The position numbers and the translations under genes are program-made. 64,000 nt of DNA, from positions 868,001 to 932,000 of the forward strand of contig OW818639.1 in assembly GCA_942492795.1 (NCBI GenBank), read 5' to 3'. The DNA comes from RGIG3178 sp942492795. Its GTDB lineage: Bacteria; Bacillota; Clostridia; Christensenellales; QAND01. A model generated the notes under the pieces. It was not told where the DNA came from and made no database searches. It saw only the letters and a list, made by a program, of their open reading frames with translations. Every line of letters starts with the position of its first letter. The first letter of the stretch is position 1. Shown piece by piece: positions 44,738 to 54,039 of the stretch.

Positions 44738-46548
44738 ATAAGAAATCCAACTTTATCATTTTGTGCGGACCTTTAATCGGGTTTCTGATCGTAGCAGCAC
44801 TGATCCTTTTTGAGCGGATGGGTGTCCAATATCAGTTGCAAGCCAACCAAAAGGATTTCGTTCCGGTTGCGGTTATGACAGCTGCAAAGCCTGCGCAGGA
44901 AACGGAATGCTTGCTGCTATACGATTCCAAGAGCGCATACAACTACCGGCAGAATATCGCATTCGTTCTTAAGAGCATGTGCGTTGGCTATAAAACGTTG
45001 GATGTACAAACAGAATCGCTCCCGGATCTCAATGAGTTTAAGACGGTTGTGGTTGCGTTGACCAATCTTGATCTTATAAAAAGAGAGACTGCTCCTCTTA
45101 TAAAGTGGGTAAGCAAAGGCGGACGCGTATTGTTTGCTTGCACGCTTGAGCCCAACGTAACAATGCGAGGTCTTTACAAAGACCTGGGCGTACGGTATGA
45201 AACGGTATTTTATACCAGTCATACCGACTTTAAAATGGTAACCGGCCTGTTGCCGGGCGGCAAAGGCAACACCTATAACAGCGGAGTGGGAGGTTCGAGC
45301 AGCACACTCGGGGTACAGCTTTCGGACGATTGCACCGTGCACATGGAGTCTGCCGATGAATCCAAAACCCCCATGCTGTGGGAACATGCCCTTGGGAACG
45401 GGAAGGTAATCGTCAACAACAACGACTCGTTTGTCCGAAAGGAATCGCGCGGGCTAATTGCTGCGGCATACAGTCTGTTGCAGGATGTGTTCGCCTATCC
45501 TGTGATCAATGCGTCCATGTTCTTCATCGAAGATTTCCCGGCGCCCGTACCGCAAGGAAACAATGAAAGCATAACCGCCCAATACCATACCGATTTAAAA
45601 GGCTATTACACCAACATATGGTTTCCTGACATGATGAGCCTTGCTAAGAGGTACGGTCTTAAATATACCGGCATGATCGTTGAAACCTACAACACCACCG
45701 TTGCCCCTCCTTTTGGTTCAGGCGGTGATGAGCTCCACAAATACTTTGGGGGACAGCTTCTGAAAAACGGTTTCGAAATCGGGCTTCACGGCTATAACCA
45801 TCAATCGCTGGTGTTGGAGAATTTTGACTACCAAGGCGTACTTGGGTATGCCAAATGGCAAAGCACAGCGGACATGGCCGAAGCCACCAAAGAGGCGGTA
45901 CGGTTTGCCAAAGAGATGTTTCCAAACTTGGTATTGAAAACGTATGTGCCGCCGTCCGATGTGCTTTCCAGCGAAGGCCGTGCGATGCTTAAAGAAAATT
46001 TTCCTCAGATCAACACGATTTCCGGCGTGTTTGTCGACTATTTGTATGGGCAGGATCAGGAGTTTGGTGTTGGCGAAGACGGACTGATCGACTTGCCCCG
46101 CATCTCGAAAGGGTATCGATTGAGCGATAGCTCCCGTTGGGTTGCCTTGAATGAAATTGGATTTCAATATATCAACTCGTATTCCCTGTATCCCGGCGAC
46201 GTGCTTGATCCCATGCGCAGCGGCGGGAGGAACTGGGATGAAATGAAGAAAAGTCTGAGCGGCTATTTGCAATGGCTGTATAGCACAGCATACGGAATAC
46301 GTAATTTAACGGCGCAGGAAGGCGCCATGGCGGTGCAGCGATACAGCAATTTGACGCTAATGAAAACGGCGGAAGAAGGTAAGCTTATCATAGACATCGG
46401 TGGGTTCTACGACGAGGCGTGGCTGCTCGTTCGATTCAACGAAGGCAACGCGGGCTTCGTTGAGGGCGGAACCATCGAACATGTAGGCGATGGCTTATAT
46501 CTTCTCCATGCGACAGAGGATCATGTCGTTGTAATCGTGGAGAGGTGA
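44734..46548 (+). CDS. pelA: PelA deacetylase (DUF2194), lacking the hydrolase domain
   Basis: A 604-residue membrane-anchored protein: one N-terminal helix (about 7-27), a flavodoxin/GATase-like region (about 55-250) and a polysaccharide deacetylase-like domain with FIEDFPAPV (Asp267) and LHGYNHQS (His352, His356). It corresponds to the deacetylase part of PelA; the N-terminal glycoside hydrolase domain of the Pseudomonas protein is absent, as in other Gram-positive loci. It should partly deacetylate the GalNAc-rich polymer outside the membrane. The start ATG overlaps the pelE stop. Confidence 0.88.
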   Translation: MNKKSNFIILCGPLIGFLIVAALILFERMGVQYQLQANQKDFVPVAVMTAAKPAQETECLLLYDSKSAYNYRQNIAFVLKSMCVGYKTLDVQTESLPDLNEFKTVVVALTNLDLIKRETAPLIKWVSKGGRVLFACTLEPNVTMRGLYKDLGVRYETVFYTSHTDFKMVTGLLPGGKGNTYNSGVGGSSSTLGVQLSDDCTVHMESADESKTPMLWEHALGNGKVIVNNNDSFVRKESRGLIAAAYSLLQDVFAYPVINASMFFIEDFPAPVPQGNNESITAQYHTDLKGYYTNIWFPDMMSLAKRYGLKYTGMIVETYNTTVAPPFGSGGDELHKYFGGQLLKNGFEIGLHGYNHQSLVLENFDYQGVLGYAKWQSTADMAEATKEAVRFAKEMFPNLVLKTYVPPSDVLSSEGRAMLKENFPQINTISGVFVDYLYGQDQEFGVGEDGLIDLPRISKGYRLSDSSRWVALNEIGFQYINSYSLYPGDVLDPMRSGGRNWDEMKKSLSGYLQWLYSTAYGIRNLTAQEGAMAVQRYSNLTLMKTAEEGKLIIDIGGFYDEAWLLVRFNEGNAGFVEGGTIEHVGDGLYLLHATEDHVVVIVER

Positions 46549-46555
46549 GACAATC

Positions 46556-48157
46556 ATGAGAATCTGTTTGATTTTGGAAGGCTGCTATCCTTATGTGCGA
46601 GGAGGCGTTTCGAGCTGGGCAAACGATCTGATCAAATCGTTTTCCGAGCATGAATTTGTGCTCTGTACCATTGGCGCTCAAAAGGAGAAACGCGGCAAAT
46701 TTTTATACGAACTTCCCGAAAATGTTGTGAAAGTGCATGAAATATTTCTTGACGAGGCATTGGAACTAAACGCTTCGAAACATGGGAAGCTTAGATTCAC
46801 AGATACGGAGTCGGAAGAAATTCAAAAGATGATCAATGATGAGGACCCCGATTGGGATGTCCTGTTCAACTGTTTCAATCAAAAGGGAGCGAATGCGCCT
46901 GTCAGCGCACGGGAAGGTCAATTGTTCGCGCCACTTATGCGCATCGTTGAGGAAGGCATGTTGTGTTATAAAAACACAAACTTGAATCCGATCGATTTTA
47001 TAAGGAGCGATCAATTCCGAACCCTGCTCAAAAGAAAAGGGCAGGGAATCAACGGCAACCATAACGCCAGAAATACAAATCCGATCTCCTTTTTAAAGAG
47101 CGAGCTGTTCTTAACACAGTTGAAGAAAATGTGTCAGGAGCTATACCCCTTTGCGGCTTATTCCAATCTCTTCTATACGATGCATACCATCCTGTCGCCG
47201 CTTATCTATATCATCGGGCAGGATATCCCCCAGGCCGATCTTTATCATGCCACGGCGACCGGCTACAGCGGCGTTTTGGGTGCAATGGGCGGCTGGAAGT
47301 ATCAGAAGCCCTTTATCGTGACGGAACATGGCATTTATACGCGGGAACGCGAAGAGGAGATATTGCGTTCCGAAACGATTCTGCCGTATTTGAAGGACAT
47401 GTGGATACAATTCTTCTATATGCTCTCCCGCTGCGCGTATACAAAGGCAAGCGTTGTGACATCGCTGTTTGAACGTGCCAGAACCACGCAAATCGAATTG
47501 GGGTGCCCGCCGGAAATATGCCAGGTAGTCAGCAACGGCGTCTATGTTGAAAATTTCCTGGGTATTCCACCCAAAGAGCCTGACGGGTTTATGGATATAG
47601 GCGCAGTCGTGCGAATCGCCCCGATCAAAGATATCAAAACGATGATCTATTCGTTTGCGGAACTTAAGCATACGGTCCCCAACGCGCGGCTTCATATACT
47701 TGGCGATGTGGATGACAAGGAATACAACAAAGAATGTCACGCACTGGTCGAGCAGCTGGGCGTCGATGATATTATTTTTGTCGGCAACACCAATGTTATA
47801 CAGTACATGCGGAAACTGGATTTTACCATTCTGACCAGCATATCCGAAGCACAGCCGCTGGCTGCCATCGAATCCATGGCTGCGGGAAGGTGCTGCATCG
47901 TAACGGACGTTGGCGCATGCAGGGAAATGGTTGAAGGCGGAGAAAAAGACAAACTGGGGCAATCGGGCATTTGTATACCCCCCATGCACCGGGAGGCGTT
48001 GACCGCTGCGATGATCCGGCTATGCGCAAGCAAAGAGCTGCGTGACAAGATGGGCGCTATCGGAAAAATACGCGCGCAGCGATATTTTAATCATGACATC
48101 ATGATACAAGCTTATCAGAGTGCTTATGAAAGGGCGATAAAACAATGGCAGGCATAG
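46556..48157 (+). CDS. pelF: PelF, GT4 glycosyltransferase of Pel synthesis
   Basis: A 533-residue cytoplasmic glycosyltransferase of family GT4 that polymerizes Pel from a UDP-sugar. Characteristic PelF features: N-terminal RICLILEGCYPYVRGGVSSW, DLYHATATGYSGVLG, EHGIYTREREEEI, the hinge PIKDIKTMIYSF, and the donor-site EX7E in SEAQPLAAIESMAAG. It lies seven bases after pelA and overlaps pelG by 13. Confidence 0.95.
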   Translation: MRICLILEGCYPYVRGGVSSWANDLIKSFSEHEFVLCTIGAQKEKRGKFLYELPENVVKVHEIFLDEALELNASKHGKLRFTDTESEEIQKMINDEDPDWDVLFNCFNQKGANAPVSAREGQLFAPLMRIVEEGMLCYKNTNLNPIDFIRSDQFRTLLKRKGQGINGNHNARNTNPISFLKSELFLTQLKKMCQELYPFAAYSNLFYTMHTILSPLIYIIGQDIPQADLYHATATGYSGVLGAMGGWKYQKPFIVTEHGIYTREREEEILRSETILPYLKDMWIQFFYMLSRCAYTKASVVTSLFERARTTQIELGCPPEICQVVSNGVYVENFLGIPPKEPDGFMDIGAVVRIAPIKDIKTMIYSFAELKHTVPNARLHILGDVDDKEYNKECHALVEQLGVDDIIFVGNTNVIQYMRKLDFTILTSISEAQPLAAIESMAAGRCCIVTDVGACREMVEGGEKDKLGQSGICIPPMHREALTAAMIRLCASKELRDKMGAIGKIRAQRYFNHDIMIQAYQSAYERAIKQWQA

Positions 48158-49638
48158 GTTTCGAATTAAGCAAATTGTTTGAAAAGAAAGGGTTATTGTC
48201 TACATTGCGTGCATGCGGATATGCCGGCATTGTTTGCGCAGGCCCCATGATTCTGGGTGTGGTGCTTTTGCTGGGAATCCGACTCATTGCAGGTGCGGCA
48301 GGGGCTTCGGATATTCAGCTGGATCTGTTGGTTTCGATGATAACCTATGCGCTATTGGCGTCCATGGTATTGACAAGCATCCTTTCCATGATTACCACAC
48401 GCTATGCCGCCGATATGATCTATATGGAGAAGCCCGAACGGATACTGCCTTCGTTTTATGGCAGCACTTCCATTCTGCTGGTCGTAGGAGGCATAGCGTA
48501 TGGCGTGTTCCTGCTCTGTTCCGGAATTCCGGTGATTTATCAGCTATTTTGTCTTGTGTTGATGTGCGAACTGATCGTTATATGGATGCAGATCAATTAT
48601 ATTACAGCTTTAAAGGATTATCGGAAAGTATTGCTCACATTTTTCACCGGGATCGTATCCACCCTGTTGTGTGGGTTGGTGTTCATGTGGATGCATCTTG
48701 AAGTCGTAAGTTCAATGCTGCTTGCGGTCTGTATCGGCTATGGCATTATGATGACAGGATACTTCCTTATCCTGCATCGGTATTTTCCCCAGGGACAGGG
48801 CAGCGCCTTTCGTTTTTTGGAATGGATCGATAAGTATCCCTCGTTGACGCTGGTAGGTTTTTTTCTGACGGTCGGCTTATTTGCCCACTTTGTCATCATT
48901 TGGTTCAGCCCGATCGGCGTGCACGTACAGGGCCTTTTCTATGGAGCACCTCAATATGATATACCTGCCTTGTTGGCATTTTTCTCGGTACTCGCCACCA
49001 CCATTAATTTTGTAACGACCGTTGAGGTGAAGTTTTATCCGAAATACAAGCAGTATTTCGCGCTGCTCAACGGAGGCGGTACCATCGAAGATGTCGAATT
49101 GGCCGAGAACGATATGCTGACTGTTCTCCGGCAGCAGCTCAATTATCTGGGTCAAAAACAATTTGTTGTTACAGTTCTGTTCATAGCTTTGTGCGGATCC
49201 TTTCTGCTGTCGTCGTATTTGGGATTTAACGAAAGCATGCTGGGTACATTCCGTATCCTTTGCGTCGGTTACGGGCTCTATGCCGTTGGCAACAGCATCA
49301 TGCTCTCGCTCTTGTATTTTGCCGACAATACCGGAGCCTTTTGGTGCGCCTGCGCTTTTATGATAGGAAGTGTTGGCGGAACATTGCTGCTCGCTGACAA
49401 CGGACAGAGTTATTATGGGTTCGGCTTCCTCATAGGCGCAGTGCTCATGTATGTGGTAGCATGGGTCAGATTAGGGGCATATACGAAAAAACTGCAGTAC
49501 CATGTGCTTTGCGGCCAGCCCGATCGATTGGAGAATAATGCGGGATTCTTTTTAAAGCTTAATCAAAAGATTGCACAAAGAGGCAAGCAGGCAAAAAAAG
49601 AAGCTGTTACGGCTGCAAACCAAAGCACCGCATCATAA
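48145..49638 (+). CDS. pelG: PelG, Pel membrane transporter subunit
   Basis: A 497-residue integral membrane protein with about 12 transmembrane helices, of the PelG family in the MOP flippase superfamily. The N-terminus MAGIGFELSKLFEKKGLLST and AGPMILGVVLLL is diagnostic. It carries the nascent polymer across the cytoplasmic membrane together with PelD, PelE and PelF. The start lies inside the 3' end of pelF (13-base overlap), so translation is coupled. No PelB or PelC is present, as expected without an outer membrane. Confidence 0.95.
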   Translation: MAGIGFELSKLFEKKGLLSTLRACGYAGIVCAGPMILGVVLLLGIRLIAGAAGASDIQLDLLVSMITYALLASMVLTSILSMITTRYAADMIYMEKPERILPSFYGSTSILLVVGGIAYGVFLLCSGIPVIYQLFCLVLMCELIVIWMQINYITALKDYRKVLLTFFTGIVSTLLCGLVFMWMHLEVVSSMLLAVCIGYGIMMTGYFLILHRYFPQGQGSAFRFLEWIDKYPSLTLVGFFLTVGLFAHFVIIWFSPIGVHVQGLFYGAPQYDIPALLAFFSVLATTINFVTTVEVKFYPKYKQYFALLNGGGTIEDVELAENDMLTVLRQQLNYLGQKQFVVTVLFIALCGSFLLSSYLGFNESMLGTFRILCVGYGLYAVGNSIMLSLLYFADNTGAFWCACAFMIGSVGGTLLLADNGQSYYGFGFLIGAVLMYVVAWVRLGAYTKKLQYHVLCGQPDRLENNAGFFLKLNQKIAQRGKQAKKEAVTAANQSTAS

Positions 49639-49773
49639 GCTGCGGATCGATCGAATAAGCAGCGAAAAGCCCATGGAGAGATCGACGGAAACGACAAAGC
49701 AAGCATATGGAAAGGATTCACGAATTGAAAAACAAGATGAGGATAATCCCGCTCCGGGACAACGGAGAAGACC

Positions 49774-51177
49774 ATGGCCAATGCTAAGTTCGGCAAAAGC
49801 TATGGCCTCGTTATTCTTCTTTTGCTCGTATTGCTAGCCGGTATTTGGCTCTATTTGACATTGCGTGTCCGAATCACCAAGCTATCGCTTGTGAAGTCCG
49901 ATGCATTGCTCTGTAATCCGATGGTGGGTTTCGCGCCAAATGCCGATCACTATGAACTCGTACAAAACAAAACCCTCCAAAGTACGCTGGTCTATGTGGA
50001 TTTAACCTGGCGGGAGCTGGAACCGCAGCAGGGCGTGTTTGATTTTCAAACGTTTGAATCGGAAAATTATTTGGAGCAATGGCGCAGCTCGGGAAAGCGT
50101 GTCGTATTCCGTTTTGTGTGTGACAAGCCCGGCGCTCAAGAGCACATGGATATTCCCGACTGGCTGTATCAGCTAACGGGCGGCGACGGAGACCGGTATA
50201 ATACCGATTATGGGCAAGGCTATTCCCCCAATTACAACAACGAACTCTTTATTCAGTATCATAAAAATGCAATTCAGGCACTGGGCAAGCGCTACGGCAG
50301 CGACGATTTTTTCTGTTATATCGAATTGGGCAGTCTGGGTCATTGGGGCGAATGGCATACAAAATTCGAAGACGGAATCCGCAAAATGCCGCTTCAAAGC
50401 GTTCGTGAACAGTACATCATGCCATATCTTGAAAGCTTCCCCAACGCGTTGATCCTGATGCGCAGACCGTTTACGACAGCGAAAGAAAACAATTTGGGCA
50501 TCTTCAACGACATGACCGGCTTGACGCAAGCCACGGAAATCTGGCTTGACTGGATCAAAAACGGCGGCGAATATGACCAGACGCAGGAGAAAGACGCTTT
50601 GGCGGCGATGCCCGATGCATGGAAAACAGCACCCATTGGCGGTGAATTCACCAGCGCGGTTTCAATGAAGCAGTTGCTGGCGGATGATATCGATGCAACC
50701 ACCCGCCTTATCAGACAGTCCCACATGTCGTTTATCGGGCCCCAATGCCCTTCGGGGGAAAGTCTCAAGTATGTCGATGGCATTGAGCAAGTGCACAAAT
50801 CGTTGGGATACCGACTGCGCATCGATCAGGCTGCGCTGGACAAATCACCGTTGAAAAACAGTTTGAATATAAAGCTCATCTGGGTCAACGACGGCATGGC
50901 ACCGCTGTATCGAAATTGGGATGTCTTTGTCTACCTCTTTGATGTCGAGGGAAACGAAGTGATAAAAGCACCGGTCGATGTAAAACTGAGTACCATTGTG
51001 GATGATTCGGGTATCCAAAGTTCGACAGACCTGTCCATTGCGGCATTGTCTGCCGGTATATACCAAGTGGGGATCGCCATTATCGATCCCATGACAGAGA
51101 AGCCCGGCGTTGAGTTCGCGATGAACAAAACAAGGAGCGATAAAATATACATTCTGGGTCAATGGAGCAATGAATGA
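49774..51177 (+). CDS. Membrane-anchored DUF4832-type TIM-barrel protein
   Basis: A 467-residue protein with an N-terminal transmembrane anchor (about 9-30, GLVILLLLVLLAGIWLYLTL) and a DUF4832-type barrel. LTWRELEPQQGVFDFQTFE resembles the start of GH-like barrels, and SLGHWGEWH repeats the GEWH motif of the two larger paralogues at 30937 and 51519. It follows pelG by 135 bases in the same direction and may belong to the operon. It is a candidate for the glycoside hydrolase missing from PelA; that is inference. Confidence 0.75.
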   Translation: MANAKFGKSYGLVILLLLVLLAGIWLYLTLRVRITKLSLVKSDALLCNPMVGFAPNADHYELVQNKTLQSTLVYVDLTWRELEPQQGVFDFQTFESENYLEQWRSSGKRVVFRFVCDKPGAQEHMDIPDWLYQLTGGDGDRYNTDYGQGYSPNYNNELFIQYHKNAIQALGKRYGSDDFFCYIELGSLGHWGEWHTKFEDGIRKMPLQSVREQYIMPYLESFPNALILMRRPFTTAKENNLGIFNDMTGLTQATEIWLDWIKNGGEYDQTQEKDALAAMPDAWKTAPIGGEFTSAVSMKQLLADDIDATTRLIRQSHMSFIGPQCPSGESLKYVDGIEQVHKSLGYRLRIDQAALDKSPLKNSLNIKLIWVNDGMAPLYRNWDVFVYLFDVEGNEVIKAPVDVKLSTIVDDSGIQSSTDLSIAALSAGIYQVGIAIIDPMTEKPGVEFAMNKTRSDKIYILGQWSNE

Positions 51178-51386
51178 AAACCGACAGCCTTTAGGTAAAG
51201 AAGCGTCTTCATCCGCCTGCGCATCCGTTCAAATAGGATGTTTTTAATTGAAAAAGCCTATAGAACTGGATGCATGATTAAAACTGTTTACAAATAGGGC
51301 ATTGACGAAAAACAGTGATGACTCTATATTTAAGATTACATCGGTATATGCCGATATATACATCATACAACTGAATTCTTGAAAAA

Positions 51387-51458
51387 CGGCAAACATTCCG
51401 AAAGGTTTGGACGCAAAGCCACGAGTCTAAGGCGAAAGCTATGATCGTCGGGTTGCCA
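51387..51458 (+). ncRNA. Cyclic di-GMP-I riboswitch aptamer (GEMM)
   Basis: P1 pairs GGCAA (51388-51392) with TTGCC (51453-51457). One arm is closed by the GAAA tetraloop in CCGAAAGG (51398-51405); the core holds GGACGCAAAGCC (51409-51420), the tetraloop receptor segments CTAAGG (51427-51432) and CTATGAT (51439-51445), and the conserved CGGGTTGCC end. All match the GEMM-I consensus. It should sense c-di-GMP and control the gene at 51519. Confidence 0.92.
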
Positions 51459-51459
51459 A

Positions 51460-51512
51460 GAGGTTTTAGTTTTCAAAAAACGAACCTCCTTTGGCTGCAA
51501 CATGAGGAGGTT
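51460..51512 (+). promoter_or_regulatory. Riboswitch expression platform with RBS-sequestering hairpin
   Basis: AACCTCCT (51483-51490) can pair with AGGAGGTT (51505-51512), burying the GAGGAGG ribosome binding site. The same AACCTC can instead pair with GAGGTT at 51460-51465, freeing it. The two hairpins exclude each other, suggesting translational control; which one forms with ligand bound cannot be told from sequence. Confidence 0.75.
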
Positions 51513-51518
51513 TATTTT

Positions 51519-53777
51519 ATGTCCAGTTTTAACCGCCAAAAAAGACCGACCCGATATCTGTTGAGAATTTGCTTCGCCTTGTTGGTATCATTTTTTATGC
51601 AGAGCGCTCTTGCCAGCGTATTTGCTGTAAATTGTGCTGCGGCGGCGGTTTCTTCGCTTGATGCCATGGAAAGCATCATATTCACGGAAGATACGGCAAC
51701 AATGCTTGCCAACCCAGAACGAGGTTGGTTCAGAGCATACGCGACCGACGATTTGTGGGATATCGAATCCATCCGGGCACAAGGAATCACGAATGTGCTT
51801 TTGGAAGCGGATATCAGCGCGTTTAAAACAACGCCGATCAGCGACGCTAAATTGCAGGAAATACGATCCGCATTCAGCGCTGCGAGAAAGTACGGCGTCA
51901 GCGTCATATTTCGTGCCGCATATGATTTTGTCGGAGCCAGTCAACCGGAGCCAAGAAGCCTCTCCATCATAACGGGACACATTGCACAGCTTAAGCCGAT
52001 TTTCTACGAGTTCGAAGACATCCTCTATTGCGTGCAGGCGGGGTTTTTGGGGCCGTGGGGCGAATGGCACACCTCGTATTACGGGAACGGAGACGTTCCG
52101 TCTTTAGAGGCGAGAACAACCGTTTTAACCGCTCTTATGGACGCTGTCCCGAAAAGCAGGCAAATACAAATCAGACAGCCGAATTTCATCCGCGATATGT
52201 TTCCCAATCAGACAATGACGCCCTCCATCGCTTTTAACCAATCGAATTTCGCAAGAGCGGGCTTCCACAACGATGCGCTGCTGAGCAACAAGGATGAAGA
52301 CGGAACGTACGTCGATCCGACATACACCCGACAGGATGAATTGAATTGGGCGAACAATCATGACAAATATGTGCCGTTCGTCGCGGAGAGCAACATGCTC
52401 ACAACGTACTCCGATCCGATCAATGCGGTGTATGAATTGAATATGCTGCATGCCCAAATACTCAACTCGGAATATCATCCAAAAGTCCTTCTCAAATGGA
52501 AAAGCACGACCTATGAAAGCGCAAACACGTTTGACTATATTTCAAAATATCTCGGGTACCGGTTCGTGCTGTCAAAAGCTTCCGTCAACACCAATGCTGT
52601 GCAGGGCGGAGCGTTGCATCTTACAATGGACCTTGCGAACACGGGATTTGCGAACCTGATCAACGCCAGGGATTTTCAGATCGTATTGAGCAACGGAACG
52701 CAAACGTACACTGCCGTTGTCAACGACGACGCGAGATTTTGGACAAAAGACAAAGGAGTGATGACAAAGGATCTGTACTTCAGCATTCCGTCCAATATTG
52801 CGCCGGGCAGCTGGAACATCTATGCAAACATGCCGAACAAGCTCAACAGCAATCCGTTGTATTCCATCCGGTTTGCGAACACGAATACGTGGGATGCCGC
52901 AAAGGGATACAATTTTATCAGGAGCATAAACATCGGCAGCGCGGCCAATGGGAACACTGTCGCCTCGTTTGCACCGATTTTACGGTCTGACGCCGAACTG
53001 TTGGTCAACGGTGAGGGGACAGGGGCTACGCCGACAGCGACATCCCCAACACCTGCTCCGACGGCAGCACCCACGTCATTACCTGCGCCTACGCCGACCC
53101 TGACACCTACAGCGACGCCTGTGACAACGCCCACAGCTGCGCCAACGGCTGCCCCGACACAGACACCGGAACCTTCTGCTACGCCAACCGCAACGCCCAT
53201 AAGTACGAGCGCTGTGGAAACACCGATGATCAGCAGTGCGGCGGCAACCGGGTACCGAAGCGTCAAACTGATGTGGGACACCGTTGACGGCGCGAGCGGA
53301 TACGAGGTATGGCGTGCAACATCCGAAACCGGTTCGTTTAAGTTGATCAAGGCGTTGAGCGCAACGTCGTATACGAACACCGGCTTGACCACGGGCAAAA
53401 CGTATTATTATAAGATCCGCGCCTACCGCACGGTCAGCCGAAAGAAGAGCTATGGAGATTTTTCAACGGTCGTATCCGCAACGCCGATGCTTTCAACGGT
53501 AACGGGCGCGAAATCAGCCATTGCGAAAGCGGCAAGTGTCAAAATATCTTGGAACGCTGTGGCGGGAAAATCCGGGTATGAGATATGGCGTTCCATGTCG
53601 CCGATTGACGGCTTCGAGCTGTTCAAAACAACCAGAAACACGTATCTTAAAAACGCCAAGCGCATCGACGACACGTTATACTACTACAAGGTGCGTGCGT
53701 ACCGCGTCGTCGGCGGATTGAAAACATACAGCGACTTTTCCCCGATCGTAGGCGAACCGCAGAGCTTAACCATGTGA
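51519..53777 (+). CDS. Secreted DUF4874/DUF4832 protein with Pro/Thr linker and two FN3 modules, riboswitch-controlled
   Basis: A 752-residue secreted protein. Signal peptide (about 1-43), then the DUF4874/DUF4832 barrel (LANPERGWFRA, FLGPWGEWHTSYYGNG), nearly identical in places to the protein encoded at 30937. A Pro/Thr/Ala-rich linker (about 505-565) leads to two FN3-like modules. The ATG at 51519 lies eight bases after GAGGAGG, which is in the riboswitch hairpin; upstream in-frame starts would lie inside the aptamer. It is probably a Pel-associated hydrolase or binding protein whose production responds to c-di-GMP. Confidence 0.85.
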   Translation: MSSFNRQKRPTRYLLRICFALLVSFFMQSALASVFAVNCAAAAVSSLDAMESIIFTEDTATMLANPERGWFRAYATDDLWDIESIRAQGITNVLLEADISAFKTTPISDAKLQEIRSAFSAARKYGVSVIFRAAYDFVGASQPEPRSLSIITGHIAQLKPIFYEFEDILYCVQAGFLGPWGEWHTSYYGNGDVPSLEARTTVLTALMDAVPKSRQIQIRQPNFIRDMFPNQTMTPSIAFNQSNFARAGFHNDALLSNKDEDGTYVDPTYTRQDELNWANNHDKYVPFVAESNMLTTYSDPINAVYELNMLHAQILNSEYHPKVLLKWKSTTYESANTFDYISKYLGYRFVLSKASVNTNAVQGGALHLTMDLANTGFANLINARDFQIVLSNGTQTYTAVVNDDARFWTKDKGVMTKDLYFSIPSNIAPGSWNIYANMPNKLNSNPLYSIRFANTNTWDAAKGYNFIRSINIGSAANGNTVASFAPILRSDAELLVNGEGTGATPTATSPTPAPTAAPTSLPAPTPTLTPTATPVTTPTAAPTAAPTQTPEPSATPTATPISTSAVETPMISSAAATGYRSVKLMWDTVDGASGYEVWRATSETGSFKLIKALSATSYTNTGLTTGKTYYYKIRAYRTVSRKKSYGDFSTVVSATPMLSTVTGAKSAIAKAASVKISWNAVAGKSGYEIWRSMSPIDGFELFKTTRNTYLKNAKRIDDTLYYYKVRAYRVVGGLKTYSDFSPIVGEPQSLTM

Positions 53778-53801
53778 CGAACGCGCAGCATTTAAAAAGA
53801 C

Positions 53802-53842
53802 AAAGGCTAAACCGGAGTTTCTCCGGCTCTGGCCTTTTTTTG
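53802..53842 (+). terminator. Terminator at the end of the pel region
   Basis: CCGGAG-TTT-CTCCGG hairpin within an outer AAGGC / GGCCTT pairing, followed by TTTTTTT. Confidence 0.85.
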
Positions 53843-54039
53843 TCGAAAGACAAACGCAGCAGTTCGGCAAACCGCCCGCAAACGGCAGGTCTATGCTGCG
53901 CAAAACGGCAAAGTAAAGACAACTTGATGACAAAATCTATTGTGAAATCAACGAGCCAATGCGAAAATAGAAAGGTCGGCAACGATCGATTTATAGTATA
54001 CTGAATCGTAAGCGATTTGTTTAAAGGGTTGTAAACCAA

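Larger units (their letters stand above)
51178..51518. other. Leader region carrying the c-di-GMP riboswitch
   Basis: About 341 bases upstream of the last FN3 protein gene. It begins with about 200 AT-rich bases without recognised features, then the aptamer (51387-51458) and the expression platform (51460-51512). Confidence 0.7.

Noticed and set aside
51441..51518. N-terminal extension of the riboswitch-controlled gene by 26 codons
   Set aside because: It lies within the aptamer and expression platform; ATG 51519 has the proper ribosome binding site and signal peptide.
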